64,000 nt of DNA from an uncultured Clostridia bacterium (GCA_934270565.1 CAKQPR010000002.1:62001-126000); one strand, 5' to 3'; shown: positions 1-9,499, numbered from the stretch's first letter. The notes: generated by a model from the letters alone, not told the origin. A program made the numbers and translations.

Positions 1-1642
1 GTATGGTTTCGGTGTGTTTTTTGAAATACGCGACTATGCAATCGGCTACCACGTCGCCGACATCGGGTATCGCCGTGAGTTCCTCCTTTGTCGCCGAAGC
101 GAGCTCGTCGATGCTCCCGAACGCTTTGGCGAGGTCTTTAGCCGATTTTTTGCCGACGTTTTCTATTCCGAGCGCGTTTATGAAACGGTCGAGCGGCGCG
201 GACTTACTCTTTTCGATGGACGAAACGAAATTTTCCGCTTTCTTGTCACGAAAACCGTCCAGCGATTTGAGCTTGTCGGCGGTAAGCGAGTAAAGATCTA
301 TTAGCGAGCGGACGCCGAGCGCGTCATACAGCTGAGCGATCGATTTTTCGCTGATGCCGCGTATATCCATACATTCTTTGGACGTGAAATGTTCGAGCCG
401 TCCTATTACCTGCGGACGGCAACCGTATTCGTTCGGGCAGAAAATGTGCGCGCCGTCCTCGTAAAGCTTAGCGCCGCATGCGGGGCAGTATTCGGGCGGG
501 ATAACGGGTTTGCCGCCGTTGTCTTCCGCCACGCCCAAGATCTCGGGGATAACGTCGTTCGAGCGGCGTATAAACACGCGCGAGCCGATTTTAACCTTTT
601 TGCGGAGTATATCGCCGTAGTTGTTAAGCGTTGCTTTGCGGATCGTCGCGCCGCAAAGTTCAACCGGTTCGAGGTGCGCGAGCGGCGTGAGTTTACCCGT
701 TCTTCCCACGTTCCACACTACGCTTTTGAGTATCGTGGTGGTCTCTTCCGCTTCGAATTTGTACGCCATCGCCCAGCGCGGAAATTTGTCGGTATAGCCG
801 AGCTTCTCGCGGAGCGCCACGTCATCAACCTTTACGACCATTCCGTCGATGAGAAAATCGAGCGAGGCGCGGTTTACGTTCTGTATTTCGGCGATAATCT
901 TTTCCATATCTCCCGAAACGAAGAGCTTTTCGGTCTTGAAGCCGTTCTCTATCAAAAATTTAATGTTGTCGCGCTGAGACGGAACGACGGTGCCTTCGAC
1001 GTAGTTTACGTTATAAAAAATCACGTCGAGGTTGCGCGAAGCCGTCACTTTCGGGTCGAGGTTTCGGATCGCTCCGGCTACGCCGTTACGCGCGTTTTTG
1101 AGCGGTTCTGCGGCAGTTCGGTTGTATTTTTCGAGCGCGCTCAGCCTCATTATTCCTTCGCCCTGAGCTTCGAATCTGCCCTTGTACGGCACGGACAGCG
1201 GAATGGATTTTATGGTGAGCACCTGCTCCGTCACGTCCTCGCCCGTTTCGCCGTTTCCGCGCGTAGCGGCGCCGACGAACAAGCCGCCGTCGTAAGTCAG
1301 GCAAAGCGTGAGTCCGTCGAGCTTGTATTCGAGCGTATAAACCGCGTCGGGCGCGACTTTTTTTATCTTCTCGTCCCACTCGCGAAGCTCTCCGAAACTG
1401 TTGCATTTATCGAGACTGTACAGTTTGTGAAGGTGGGTGTGCGGTTTGAACTCCGCGATCGGCTCGCCGCCTATACGACGCGTGGGCGAATCGGGAAGCC
1501 GCACGCCCGTTTGTTTTTCGAGCGCGAGAAGCTCGTTATAAAGCTCGTCGTACTGCTTGTCCGCGACGATCGGTTCGTCGAGCACGTAATAATGGTACGC
1601 GTATTTGTTGAGCTCGTCCACGAGCTCTTTCATTCTGTCCAT
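1..1642 (-). CDS. ligA: NAD-dependent DNA ligase LigA, 3' end missing
   Basis: Seals nicks in replication and repair using NAD+ as the adenylate donor. The visible 547 codons open with the Ia domain (KELVDELNKYAYHYY), then the adenylation motif EYKLDGL with the presumed AMP-accepting Lys at about residue 107, the family's KxDG. The helix-hairpin-helix part (FGSIDELASATKEEL, AIPDVGD) lies at the very edge. The BRCT end, roughly 120 residues, is outside the window. The start is the ATG at 1642, behind GGGAGAG, ten bases after the pcrA stop, so the two genes form one repair operon. Reading is uninterrupted to the window edge. Confidence 0.95.
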   Translation of the reverse strand, partial: MDRMKELVDELNKYAYHYYVLDEPIVADKQYDELYNELLALEKQTGVRLPDSPTRRIGGEPIAEFKPHTHLHKLYSLDKCNSFGELREWDEKIKKVAPDAVYTLEYKLDGLTLCLTYDGGLFVGAATRGNGETGEDVTEQVLTIKSIPLSVPYKGRFEAQGEGIMRLSALEKYNRTAAEPLKNARNGVAGAIRNLDPKVTASRNLDVIFYNVNYVEGTVVPSQRDNIKFLIENGFKTEKLFVSGDMEKIIAEIQNVNRASLDFLIDGMVVKVDDVALREKLGYTDKFPRWAMAYKFEAEETTTILKSVVWNVGRTGKLTPLAHLEPVELCGATIRKATLNNYGDILRKKVKIGSRVFIRRSNDVIPEILGVAEDNGGKPVIPPEYCPACGAKLYEDGAHIFCPNEYGCRPQVIGRLEHFTSKECMDIRGISEKSIAQLYDALGVRSLIDLYSLTADKLKSLDGFRDKKAENFVSSIEKSKSAPLDRFINALGIENVGKKSAKDLAKAFGSIDELASATKEELTAIPDVGDVVADCIVAYFKKHTETI

Positions 1643-1652
1643 AATTCTCTCC

Positions 1653-3920
1653 CTACAAAAGTTCTATCGGCGCGTAATCAAGCACGAAATTGAGCGTTAC
1701 GTTCGTGTTGTCGAATTTTATCTGCAAAGTACGCGCTTTCTCGTCGCGCGAAACAACCGTGCCGACGCCGTATTTCGGGTGCTTTATGCGCGCTCCCGAA
1801 GCGTAAAGCGATATGTCTTTTTTTGCACTTTGCGTTCTGCGCGGCGCGACGGGCGCAGGCTCGTATGCGGGCACTTCCTCGGCGTTGTAGTTGCTGCCCT
1901 TGCTCGTATACTCGCGCCGTCCGCGATAACTTCCGTAACCGCCGCCGTAACTGTCGTATCCTCCGCCATATGACTTGTAAAGTCCGTCCCTGCCGTTGCC
2001 GCCGCTCTTTTCTTTCTCGAAACCGCCTTCGGCGAGGAACTGACTCGGGGCGCACGGCTGACGAACGCCGAAACGAAACCTCGATTTCGCCATTGTTAGG
2101 AAAAGCCGCTCGCGGGCGCGGGTGACTGCGACGTACATGAGCCGCCGCTCCTCTTCCATTTCGCCGCTTTCGCAGGCTTTGCGCGAGTCGGGGAACGTTC
2201 CGTCCTCAAGCCCGACTAAAAACACGACTTTGAATTCGAGACCTTTTGACGAGTGGATCGTTGCGATCGTTACGCAATTCCCGCCGTCGTCCTCGTCGAG
2301 GTCGCTGTAAAGCGCGATCTGTTGCAGATAATCTTCGAGGCTCGCGGTCGGATTCGCTTTTTCGAATTCCTCGATCGAATGAGCGAATTCGCGGATATTC
2401 TGTTTGCGGGCTTCGTTTTCCTCCGTCGGCTCGGAATAATATTCGCGAAGTCCTATGAGTTTTATCACATAACCGACGAGATCGTAAAGAGTACTGCCCG
2501 CATTATAGGCTCTGTCCATACAGCGCAGAACATTTGCAAACGGTATGACTTTTTTTATCGTGCCCGCGGAAAGCGCTTCGTCGCGATCGATATTGTAAAT
2601 CACGTCGTAAAGCGAACTTCCGGTTTCCGCCGCCCGTGCCGAAAGCGCGGAGATCGTTCCGTCGCCTATTCCCCTTTTCGGAACGTTGATTATCCGAAGC
2701 AACGCTTCCGCGTCGTCGTGGTTTACCATTATGCGCAGATACGCGAGAAGATCTTTTATTTCCTTGCGATCGTAGAATTTGAAACCGCCGTACACGCGGT
2801 ACGATATTCCGTACTGAATAAAGCGTTCCTCGAACAGTCGCGAAAGTGAGTTTACGCGCATCAGAACGGCAAAATCGCGCAGTACGTACCCCTCGGTTTT
2901 CTGCAATTCGTACATTTTTCTCACGACGTAATCGGCTTCGTCTCCGTCGCTTCGGGCGGGGTAATAAACCACCTTTGCTCCGCTTTGATTGTTCGTCCAG
3001 AGTTTCTTTTCGAGACGTTCGCGGTTGTTGCCGATTATTTTATTCGCGAGCTCGAGTATTTTTCCGGTAGAACGGTAATTCTGTTCGAGCTTGTAAGTTT
3101 TACACGGCTTGAAGTCCTCGCGGAAATCGAAAATGTTTTTGAAATTCGCGCCGCGCCAGCCGTAAATGCTCTGATCTTCGTCGCCGACAACGAACACGTT
3201 ACGATACTTCGCCGCGAGGATTTTCACGATATCGTACTGAACGCCGTTAGTGTCCTGAAACTCGTCTACATGAATATAGCGGAATTTGTTCTGATAGTAT
3301 TCGCGCGCTTCGTCGTCCGTTCTGAGAAGCTTGTACGCCTTTATAAGAAGATCGTCGTAATCGAGCGCGTTATCCTTTTTCAGTTCCGCTTCGTATGCCG
3401 CGTAAGTCTTGCAAATAAGGTCGATGCCGTGCCGCCACGAATTGATTTTCTGATACTCGTCGGGCGAAAAGCCCTTGTTCTTGGCGTCGGAAATCGCCGC
3501 GATAACCTCTTTTGCGCTGTCCTCTTTCACGTCCGAGCTTTTCAGAATACGCTTTATGCACGCTTCCTTTTCGCCCTCGCCGTAGATCGAAAACGACGAC
3601 GTGTACCCGCCGAGGTGCGATATGTAGCGGCGCAGAATACGCACGCACATAGAGTGAAAAGTAGATACCCATATATCTTCGGCAAGGTCGCCGAGCATCG
3701 CGATAAGACGGTCGCGCATTTCTTTCGCCGCTTTGTTGGTGAAGGTAATCGCGAGAATATTATACGGCTTTACGTTCTTTTCGGTGATAAGGTACGCGAT
3801 CCTGTGCGTGAGCAGTCGGGTTTTCCCGCTTCCCGCGCCCGCAGTAACAAGTACGGGTCCTTCGGTGTCGAGTACGGGGGCTAACTGCTCTTTGTTAAGT
3901 GTTGAAAGGTCTACTTGCAT
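1653..3920 (-). CDS. pcrA: ATP-dependent 3'-5' DNA helicase PcrA/UvrD
   Basis: Superfamily 1A helicase that unwinds DNA in excision repair and removes RecA filaments. Length 755 aa is typical. Visible motifs are the Q-motif region (LNKEQLAPV), Walker A AGAGSGKT at about residues 27-34, motif II DEFQD at about 219-223, and motif VI in YVAVTRARERL. A glycine/tyrosine-rich linker (about 640-690) leads to the C-terminal module GARIKHPKYGVGTVV, which in PcrA contacts RNA polymerase. An upstream in-frame ATG at 4004 would put the promoter inside the gene. The ATG at 3920 behind AAAGGAAC starts exactly at the conserved N-terminus, so I chose it. Cotranscribed with ligA. Confidence 0.95.
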   Translation of the reverse strand: MQVDLSTLNKEQLAPVLDTEGPVLVTAGAGSGKTRLLTHRIAYLITEKNVKPYNILAITFTNKAAKEMRDRLIAMLGDLAEDIWVSTFHSMCVRILRRYISHLGGYTSSFSIYGEGEKEACIKRILKSSDVKEDSAKEVIAAISDAKNKGFSPDEYQKINSWRHGIDLICKTYAAYEAELKKDNALDYDDLLIKAYKLLRTDDEAREYYQNKFRYIHVDEFQDTNGVQYDIVKILAAKYRNVFVVGDEDQSIYGWRGANFKNIFDFREDFKPCKTYKLEQNYRSTGKILELANKIIGNNRERLEKKLWTNNQSGAKVVYYPARSDGDEADYVVRKMYELQKTEGYVLRDFAVLMRVNSLSRLFEERFIQYGISYRVYGGFKFYDRKEIKDLLAYLRIMVNHDDAEALLRIINVPKRGIGDGTISALSARAAETGSSLYDVIYNIDRDEALSAGTIKKVIPFANVLRCMDRAYNAGSTLYDLVGYVIKLIGLREYYSEPTEENEARKQNIREFAHSIEEFEKANPTASLEDYLQQIALYSDLDEDDGGNCVTIATIHSSKGLEFKVVFLVGLEDGTFPDSRKACESGEMEEERRLMYVAVTRARERLFLTMAKSRFRFGVRQPCAPSQFLAEGGFEKEKSGGNGRDGLYKSYGGGYDSYGGGYGSYRGRREYTSKGSNYNAEEVPAYEPAPVAPRRTQSAKKDISLYASGARIKHPKYGVGTVVSRDEKARTLQIKFDNTNVTLNFVLDYAPIELL

Positions 3921-3953
3921 CGGTGCGTTCCTTTGTGTTTTTTCGTCGGTTAT

Positions 3954-3982
3954 ATTATACCCGACTTTGCGCCGATAGTCAA
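3954..3982 (-). promoter_or_regulatory. Sigma-A promoter of pcrA-ligA
   Basis: TTGACT (3977-3982) and TATAAT (3954-3959) are separated by 17 bp on the minus strand. Predicted start is near 3947, giving a 27-base leader before the pcrA ATG. Confidence 0.8.
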
Positions 3983-3994
3983 GCCGATTGCCGA

Positions 3995-4402
3995 TCACCT
4001 GCAAGTTTTGTTGCCCTTTTCCATATAATATCTGCGGCTGAGTTCGCGGAATTTCTCGGCAAGTTCGAGAACATATTTTTGTTTTCCGAGCTCGCTCAGA
4101 CTTACATACAACTCCTTGTCGATAAGCCGTCCGATAGGTCCGGTTTCGTTCTCGTCCTCATCGAGAATTCTGCATACTTTTTCGTACATAATTTCTTCCT
4201 CGCGGGCGCGCGTTTTATCGACAGATTTAAGTTCGTCGCGGTCTATGCGGGCGCGTTGGAGCTCGGCAACCGATCTTTCGTCCGAGCCAACGGAAATAAG
4301 CTGTTGTTTTTCGCCCGCAATCTTCTCCCAGTAGCCCATTCTGAGCCGTTGCTTTGCCAGAAACGCTCGCTTTTTCAGTTCGCTCACACGTTCGTTTTTC
4401 AT
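3995..4402 (-). CDS. Small charged helical protein of unknown function
   Basis: A 135-residue soluble protein with no membrane segment or signal peptide. It is dense in Lys, Arg and Glu and looks almost entirely helical. The N-terminus carries a basic stretch (KKRAFLAKQRLRMGYW), followed by a helix with Cys (YEKVCRILDEDE) and a C-terminal helical region with ELAEKFRELSRRYY. I do not recognise the family. The start at 4402 is set by GGAGG seven bases upstream; the longer in-frame version from 4477 lacks a ribosome site. It precedes pcrA, but pcrA has its own promoter overlapping the last codons, so a joint role is not implied. Confidence 0.7.
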   Translation of the reverse strand: MKNERVSELKKRAFLAKQRLRMGYWEKIAGEKQQLISVGSDERSVAELQRARIDRDELKSVDKTRAREEEIMYEKVCRILDEDENETGPIGRLIDKELYVSLSELGKQKYVLELAEKFRELSRRYYMEKGNKTCR

Positions 4403-4582
4403 ATCCTTTACCTCCGTTTTTTGTGGTAGGTCGCTTAAACTAATATTCGCGCCTGTCCGACGTTTATATGATAACACAATATCCGAGGCTACGGAATACC
4501 TTCGACAATCTTCGCCTTTTTATGAGTTTCTTTTCGCCAAATTTAAACAAAATCGGGCATTTCGGTCGGTTATAACTCCAAA

Positions 4583-4614
4583 ATCCCCGCGTTTACGCCT
4601 GTAAACGCGGGGAT
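4583..4614. terminator. Strong 14-bp hairpin, possible terminator for the coiled-coil operon
   Basis: A perfect inverted repeat ATCCCCGCGTTTAC / GTAAACGCGGGGAT with a 4-base loop. On the minus strand it is followed by TTTT, so it could end transcripts from the operon whose last gene stops at 5080. The distance of about 470 bases, filled by repeats, makes this uncertain. Confidence 0.5.
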
Positions 4615-4695
4615 CGGTCGATATTTATATATATGTAGGCAAAGAAACTACCGTTATTCGGATCGCAAAACGATTGCCGAGCATCTGATTTTTTA

Positions 4696-4790
4696 AAGCG
4701 TACCGTTCAACGGCAATCGTATTCGCTCCCGCGAGATTGCCACGTCGCTTCGCTCCTCGCAATGACAGAAGCTAAGTACCGTTCCGCTTG
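4696..4790. repeat. Interspersed repeat, GCGTACCGTTC type
   Basis: Contains GCGTACCGTTC, ATCGTATTCGCTCCCGC and a palindromic core CGCTTCGCTCCTCGCAATGAC. The same succession of blocks recurs near 13444-13520 with a different central part. Non-coding, between convergent ends of genes. Confidence 0.7.
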
Positions 4791-4842
4791 GTTTTTATAA
4801 GGGCGCTTGCGCGGAATTATTTTTCGTAATGTGAGAGCATAA

Positions 4843-5043
4843 CGCAAGGTTGGCGGCGGGGCGAGGGCGCCCCGCCCTACCGAAGCGATGTTACGCCCGC
4901 CAAGAATTTGTCGTACACAGACAAAATACCCGTGGGCGGACGAGGGCGTCCGCCCCTACCACGTTCTACCAAAGTAAGTACAGGCATCGCCGACTTGCCC
5001 ACGGCGGCTCGCCGTCGGGCGGACGAGGGCGTCCGCCCCTACC
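4843..5043. repeat. Three copies of a GGGCGGACGAGGGCGTCCGCCCCTACC-type palindromic repeat
   Basis: Three related units sit at about 4848-4880, 4932-4962 and 5015-5043. Each is a GC-rich inverted repeat (GGGCGGACG..CGTCCGCCC) ending in CCTACC; the first is a variant built on GGCGGGGCG. Variants recur at 13536-13561, 39988-40009 and, inverted, at 40297-40322. No gene lies in 4403-5079; apart from this cluster, the hairpin at 4583 and the repeat at 4696 I see nothing else there. Confidence 0.75.
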
Positions 5044-5079
5044 TTTTTTGAGCTTACTCAAAGGGGAGCCTTATACGGT

Positions 5080-7425
5080 TTATCTGTTTTCGTCGCCGAT
5101 GCGGGTATCGCCTATACGGCTGAGAATTTCGTCCACGGAGAGGTTTCCGGAGAGTGATTTCGGAGCGTTGCGGCGTTTAACCGAAGCAGGCACGGTTTTG
5201 CGCGGGAGCGTGGTTTTCGCGTTCTTTTCCGTCGGCGATCTGCGGGCGGGAGCTTTTGCGATTTCCTCTTTGAGTTTGTTGAGTTCGCCGATTACGTCGT
5301 CGTTCGTTTTACCGTCGATCGCGGCGTTGAGTTTGTTTTCTATCGCGGCGATGCCGTCGGTCAGACGAGCTGCGATTTCTCCGTCGGTACTATGGTTGTC
5401 GAGCTCTTCTCTTATATCGGAAATATCGTCGGCAAGGTCGTAAATTTCGTTGAGTATAATGCTGTTGTAGCTTTCGTAACGAGCCTTATCGTCCTCGGAA
5501 ACGTTGGCCATGGTGATGGCGAAAAGCTGTTCGCGAAGCTTTTTGATTTCGGCGAGAACCGTTTTGTCGTCGGACGCCGTCTGCACGCCCGACATGGCGG
5601 GCTCGGGCGCGACGAACGCGGCCGAAGCGAGCGTTGCGGTATGCTCGACCGCCTGCAATACGGCTACGAGACGATTGTCGAAAGCCTTGGACATTTCTGC
5701 GGCTTTTTCGTCGAATGCGGCAATAATCGCGGCTTTGTTCTCTTCCGCTCTCTTTGTCGCCTCGAGCGCGTTATTCTCTACCGCGTTCATAAGCGCGCGC
5801 TGACGGCGCTCTACGTCTTTAAGCCGAATTTCGAGTTCGCTTGCGGTATGTGTTCCTTCCGCAGGCGTTGTCGTGCCGCCGGTAAGAAGGTTGATGCCTT
5901 CGAGAATTTTTATACGGTCGTCTTTGCATGCCTGAGCGCGCTCGGCAGTCGTTGCGGAGAGCGAAGCCACCGCGTCGCCGAGGACCTCTATCGAGCTCAT
6001 AACGTTGTTTTCGCTGTCGGTTACGAGGTTTTTGACGTCCTCGAACAATCTGTCGAGCTGAACGACGATTTCGCCGATCGTGGGGGCGGCGCCGTCCTCG
6101 TCGGCTTCCTTGTCGCCGAGTTTGTCGAGGATCGCAAGGCAATCGCCTTTAAGGTCGAGAATCGCGCGCGAAACGCTTTCCGCGTCCACTTTCGCCGTTT
6201 CCTCGTCGTCGGTAGCGACGATTTTATCAGCGCCCGAAACGTTTGCGTCGAGGAGAAGATTTTTTATTTCGGTGAGGCGATCGAAAAGCCCATCGGTGTT
6301 TACCGCGCGGTTTGTTCTTGCAGGGCGTCTGAGTTCGACGTGCGGATAGTCCACGAGGTCGCAGACTTCGAGTGCGGTGAGATTGCGGACGTTTTCGGTG
6401 AGCTCGGCGCGAAGCGATTTCAGTTTCGCTTCGTCCTTCTCGCTCAAAATCGCGATATTCGTGTTGAGGATCGCCGAATATACGCTTTCGCACTTGAATT
6501 CGTTGCGGTTGGACTGAATACCGTTTTTAGCCGCTATGAGGTCGGGAAGATCGTCGATCCCGTTCGCCGCGCCGCCCGACATAAGCGAGGACACGGAAGT
6601 AAGATACGAACGAACGGATTCCTTTCTCGAAGGCGCGACGGCAAACGCGTCGCCGCTACGGGCATAGGAAAGAACGTCGTCGAAGTTCGTAAGGTCGAGA
6701 GGAAGCGCGACGAGTTTGTCTATAATCGCGTTGAGCTCTTCCGCTATGGGCGCGACGTCGAGTTCGTCGGTCTCTTCGAGCCGCCTTCTGAGCGCGTCCA
6801 CCGCGGTAAATTTTTCGGTTACGCTTGCCGACTCGCGTTTCGCCTCGCACTTGACTTTTGCGAGCAGATTATAAAGTTCGCAAAGCCCTTCGTTGCGTTT
6901 TTCGGTTGCCGCGGACGGAGCGCCAACGAGCGTTTTTATTTCGTAAAGCTGGCGAAGAAGCTCGGTATCCGTCGAGCTCGTCGAGGCTCTTTCGACGGAC
7001 GACAAAGCTTCGATAGCGCCGTTCACGCCGATTATCGCTTCTTCGGCGCGTTTAACGCTTCCTCCGAGCTTGCCGAGCGCCGTCGAAACGTCCTCTTTGC
7101 CCGAAAGCTTGTAGATCTGATTTTTAATGAGGTTTATTTCGTCCGAAAACCGTCTGTCCGTTTCTCGCGAAGTCCGAGCAAGCTCGTCCACGCTTCTTAC
7201 AAGTCTTTCCACCGAAGCGCGAAGCTCGGGGTCGGAAGCGTATGCGGGTGCGCGGTCGGGCGCGCCGTAATTCTGCACGGGAACGCCGCCGGCGAGTATT
7301 CTCTCTCCGTCCGGAAGCGATCTGATCGTGCGCTTGATTTCGTCGATTTCGGCAAGAACCCGATCAAGCTGTTCGTCGTCGGGATAATCGAAATTGCCGT
7401 TCATTCTGTCGATATCGTTCGCCAT
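5080..7425 (-). CDS. Large soluble coiled-coil protein, unknown function
   Basis: A 781-residue acidic protein without signal peptide or membrane segment. Long stretches show alternating hydrophobic positions with many Ala, Glu, Lys and Asp, as in coiled coils (for example around 90-130, 170-240, 540-640 and 660-740). About ten helices share an 'EIKxLL / DIRxEL' look, suggesting internal degenerate repeats. A basic, Pro/Lys-rich linker near 735-760 precedes a short conserved-looking end, LSVDEILSRIGDTRIG. The start has AAAGGAG eight bases upstream, 16 bases after the stop of the membrane-anchored coiled-coil gene, so the two proteins are almost certainly made together and may form one filament or scaffold. 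No homologous family recognised. Confidence 0.75.
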   Translation of the reverse strand: MANDIDRMNGNFDYPDDEQLDRVLAEIDEIKRTIRSLPDGERILAGGVPVQNYGAPDRAPAYASDPELRASVERLVRSVDELARTSRETDRRFSDEINLIKNQIYKLSGKEDVSTALGKLGGSVKRAEEAIIGVNGAIEALSSVERASTSSTDTELLRQLYEIKTLVGAPSAATEKRNEGLCELYNLLAKVKCEAKRESASVTEKFTAVDALRRRLEETDELDVAPIAEELNAIIDKLVALPLDLTNFDDVLSYARSGDAFAVAPSRKESVRSYLTSVSSLMSGGAANGIDDLPDLIAAKNGIQSNRNEFKCESVYSAILNTNIAILSEKDEAKLKSLRAELTENVRNLTALEVCDLVDYPHVELRRPARTNRAVNTDGLFDRLTEIKNLLLDANVSGADKIVATDDEETAKVDAESVSRAILDLKGDCLAILDKLGDKEADEDGAAPTIGEIVVQLDRLFEDVKNLVTDSENNVMSSIEVLGDAVASLSATTAERAQACKDDRIKILEGINLLTGGTTTPAEGTHTASELEIRLKDVERRQRALMNAVENNALEATKRAEENKAAIIAAFDEKAAEMSKAFDNRLVAVLQAVEHTATLASAAFVAPEPAMSGVQTASDDKTVLAEIKKLREQLFAITMANVSEDDKARYESYNSIILNEIYDLADDISDIREELDNHSTDGEIAARLTDGIAAIENKLNAAIDGKTNDDVIGELNKLKEEIAKAPARRSPTEKNAKTTLPRKTVPASVKRRNAPKSLSGNLSVDEILSRIGDTRIGDENR

Positions 7426-7441
7426 ACTTTTCTCCTTTACC

Positions 7442-9499
7442 TCAGTTACGGTTGTTACGCTCGCCGAGCGCGGTCGCTTCGTCCATGGTTCTGCGGATCA
7501 TTTCGGACAAAACCGTATCGTTCATTTCGTCTTCGTCGAGCGACAACGAGAACGAATACAACTTGTGTTTGAATTCGGCGGCGGTTGCAGGTCCGTCCAC
7601 ATAGCGAAGGTTTTTGCGCATCGCAACCACCTGAGCTTTACGCCTCTCGATTTTGTCCTTTGCGGGCGCGGCGTTGCGGCGTTCGATCGCGCGTGAAGCG
7701 ATCGTTTCGAGTTCGCGCAGACGGTTGAGCATATTTGCTATCGCCATGTTGTCGATAGGCGCGGCGGGATAATTCCCTCCCGAATTAAATCCGTTTCCGT
7801 AACCGCCGTAATAGCTTTGCGGGCGGTAATAACCGTAGCCGTCGCCGTTCGGGCGCGAATATTGCGGGCGGGCGTAATCGTAACGATATCCGTTATCCGC
7901 GGGCTGACCGAATCCGACGAATTCGTCCGCTTCGGAACGATCGGTTTTTTCTTCCACGATACGAGGCGCGATTTCCGATTTTTCGGGCGTTTCGTCCTTT
8001 TTGGTGAGTTCGCGCGAAATCACGCCGCTTCCCGAAGCGACAAGGTTTTCGGTCGCTCCTGCGTCAAACCCTACGGCGTCCGCTTTTGCGACTTCGGCGT
8101 CGGCTCGGGCGGTGCGCATTTTGTCTATCGCCTCGCTCATTCGCTCTTCGTAAGCTCTGCGGTCCTTCTCTCCGCGGAACTTCGCCTTTTTCGCGGAAAG
8201 CTCGTCGTAATTCACGCGGGCTTCCTCATATGCCGCCGCGGTTTCGTTTCTGCGGCGTTCGAGCTCGACAAATTTCGCGTTCGCTTCGATTTCGGCAAGT
8301 ATCGCGTCCTCGGCTATCACGACTTCTTCCGTCGTGCAGTTCTCGCGGTTTATGTATTCGTAAGCGCGTGCGCGTGCGTCGCGGAGCGTGCGGGCGAGAG
8401 TTTCTTTCCGATTGATAAGCTCGCTTTCTTCCGCGTCGGCTTTCGCGACGTTACGATTTATTTCGTTTACGCCAAGCGAAACGTCTCCCGATTCGATCGC
8501 GCCCGACGACGTTCTGAGCCTGTTCATAAGCCCCGCAAGCTTGTCGGAAAGCTCGCGCTTTTTAACGGTAAGCTCGGCAAGGCGGTCATTTATCCGACGA
8601 ATTTCGGCGTCTGCCGAATTTACCTCGGTAAGTATGGGCTTGAACGCGGATAGCTTACGCTCGATTTCTTTGGCGCGACGGCTCTCTTCTATACGTTTCA
8701 TTTCCGCGCCGACCCTTCCGTTAAGACGAGCTATGTCGGAATTGATAAAGCTGAGATCGCGTTCGTTACGAGCGATTTCCGCGACGAGATAGTCGAGCGC
8801 TTCGGTAAGAAGCTTTTCGTCGTTTTTCTTTTCGCCGGTGCGGGCGTTGAGATCGGCGATCGTCTTTGCGTTTGCGGACAGCTCGGAATCGAGGCGCACA
8901 ACGTCGTCCTTGTTTTTACGCGCGATCTTCTTCGTTGCGGTGAGCGTTGCGTGCTCTTCGCGGAGCTTGTCGCCTACCGCTTCGGCGGCGGCTATCACCG
9001 CGTTGTTGTCGCGGAGGAATCTGCCCACCTTGTCGATTTCGACCTGAACGCGATCCTTGCGGTCGCCGAGCTTTGCGATCTTCTCTTCGGTCTGTCGCGC
9101 AACCTGCATTCTTTCGCGGAGAACGCGCATTTCTTCCGTCTCCTGATCGCCGACGGTTGCGGGCTCGGTAACAGGCGAAACCTCGATCGGCGAATACGGA
9201 TCGAAGCCGAGCATTCCGATAAACGGACTCGGCGCGGCAGGTTCGGCGTTTTTCTTTTTATTTTTCTTAGCGCTCTTCGCGATCGGTTTTTCGGGTTTGC
9301 CGTCGCGATCGGACGCAGTATCGGTCGTCGTCTGCTCGCCCGCGCTCTCTTCGGCAAGGCGCTTTTGCTTTTTGATGTCCTTGATTATAAGAACGAGCGT
9401 AAGCACCAGCAGAATAATCGCGACTGCCGCCGCGATCAACGTACTGAGCTTTATTTCGAAGCCCCCTATGTTGAAGCTCATAATTGCGAAAACGTTCAT
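7442..9499 (-). CDS. Membrane-anchored coiled-coil protein, unknown function
   Basis: A 685-residue protein with a single N-terminal membrane helix (about residues 17-38, LIAAAVAIILLVLTLVLII) followed by basic residues, which predicts a cytoplasmic body. Residues 130-480 are one long charged coiled coil with recurring ARN/ARx-ER patterns. Then comes a disordered segment near 540-590 rich in Tyr, Gly, Asn and Pro (YGYYRPQSYYGGYGNGF), and a helical C-terminal domain of about 90 residues (NMLNRLRELETIASR ... LSEMIRRTMDEA). The ATG at 9499 has GGAG at good distance; an internal ATG six codons on is possible. It is the first large gene of the operon and presumably recruits the soluble partner to the membrane. 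EzrA-like in architecture only. Confidence 0.75.
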   Translation of the reverse strand: MNVFAIMSFNIGGFEIKLSTLIAAAVAIILLVLTLVLIIKDIKKQKRLAEESAGEQTTTDTASDRDGKPEKPIAKSAKKNKKKNAEPAAPSPFIGMLGFDPYSPIEVSPVTEPATVGDQETEEMRVLRERMQVARQTEEKIAKLGDRKDRVQVEIDKVGRFLRDNNAVIAAAEAVGDKLREEHATLTATKKIARKNKDDVVRLDSELSANAKTIADLNARTGEKKNDEKLLTEALDYLVAEIARNERDLSFINSDIARLNGRVGAEMKRIEESRRAKEIERKLSAFKPILTEVNSADAEIRRINDRLAELTVKKRELSDKLAGLMNRLRTSSGAIESGDVSLGVNEINRNVAKADAEESELINRKETLARTLRDARARAYEYINRENCTTEEVVIAEDAILAEIEANAKFVELERRRNETAAAYEEARVNYDELSAKKAKFRGEKDRRAYEERMSEAIDKMRTARADAEVAKADAVGFDAGATENLVASGSGVISRELTKKDETPEKSEIAPRIVEEKTDRSEADEFVGFGQPADNGYRYDYARPQYSRPNGDGYGYYRPQSYYGGYGNGFNSGGNYPAAPIDNMAIANMLNRLRELETIASRAIERRNAAPAKDKIERRKAQVVAMRKNLRYVDGPATAAEFKHKLYSFSLSLDEDEMNDTVLSEMIRRTMDEATALGERNNRN

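Noticed and set aside
389..1693. A 434-codon plus-strand frame opposite ligA
   Set aside because: The minus strand encodes continuous LigA sequence with the adenylation motif; the plus frame has no recognisable features.
5392..7572. A 726-codon open frame on the plus strand, and similar long ones at 46604-48430, 56104-57888 and 61701-63590
   Set aside because: They are exactly antisense to well-supported genes, rich in Arg/Phe/Val with no domain, and lack ribosome sites. The codon usage of this genome leaves such frames open by chance.
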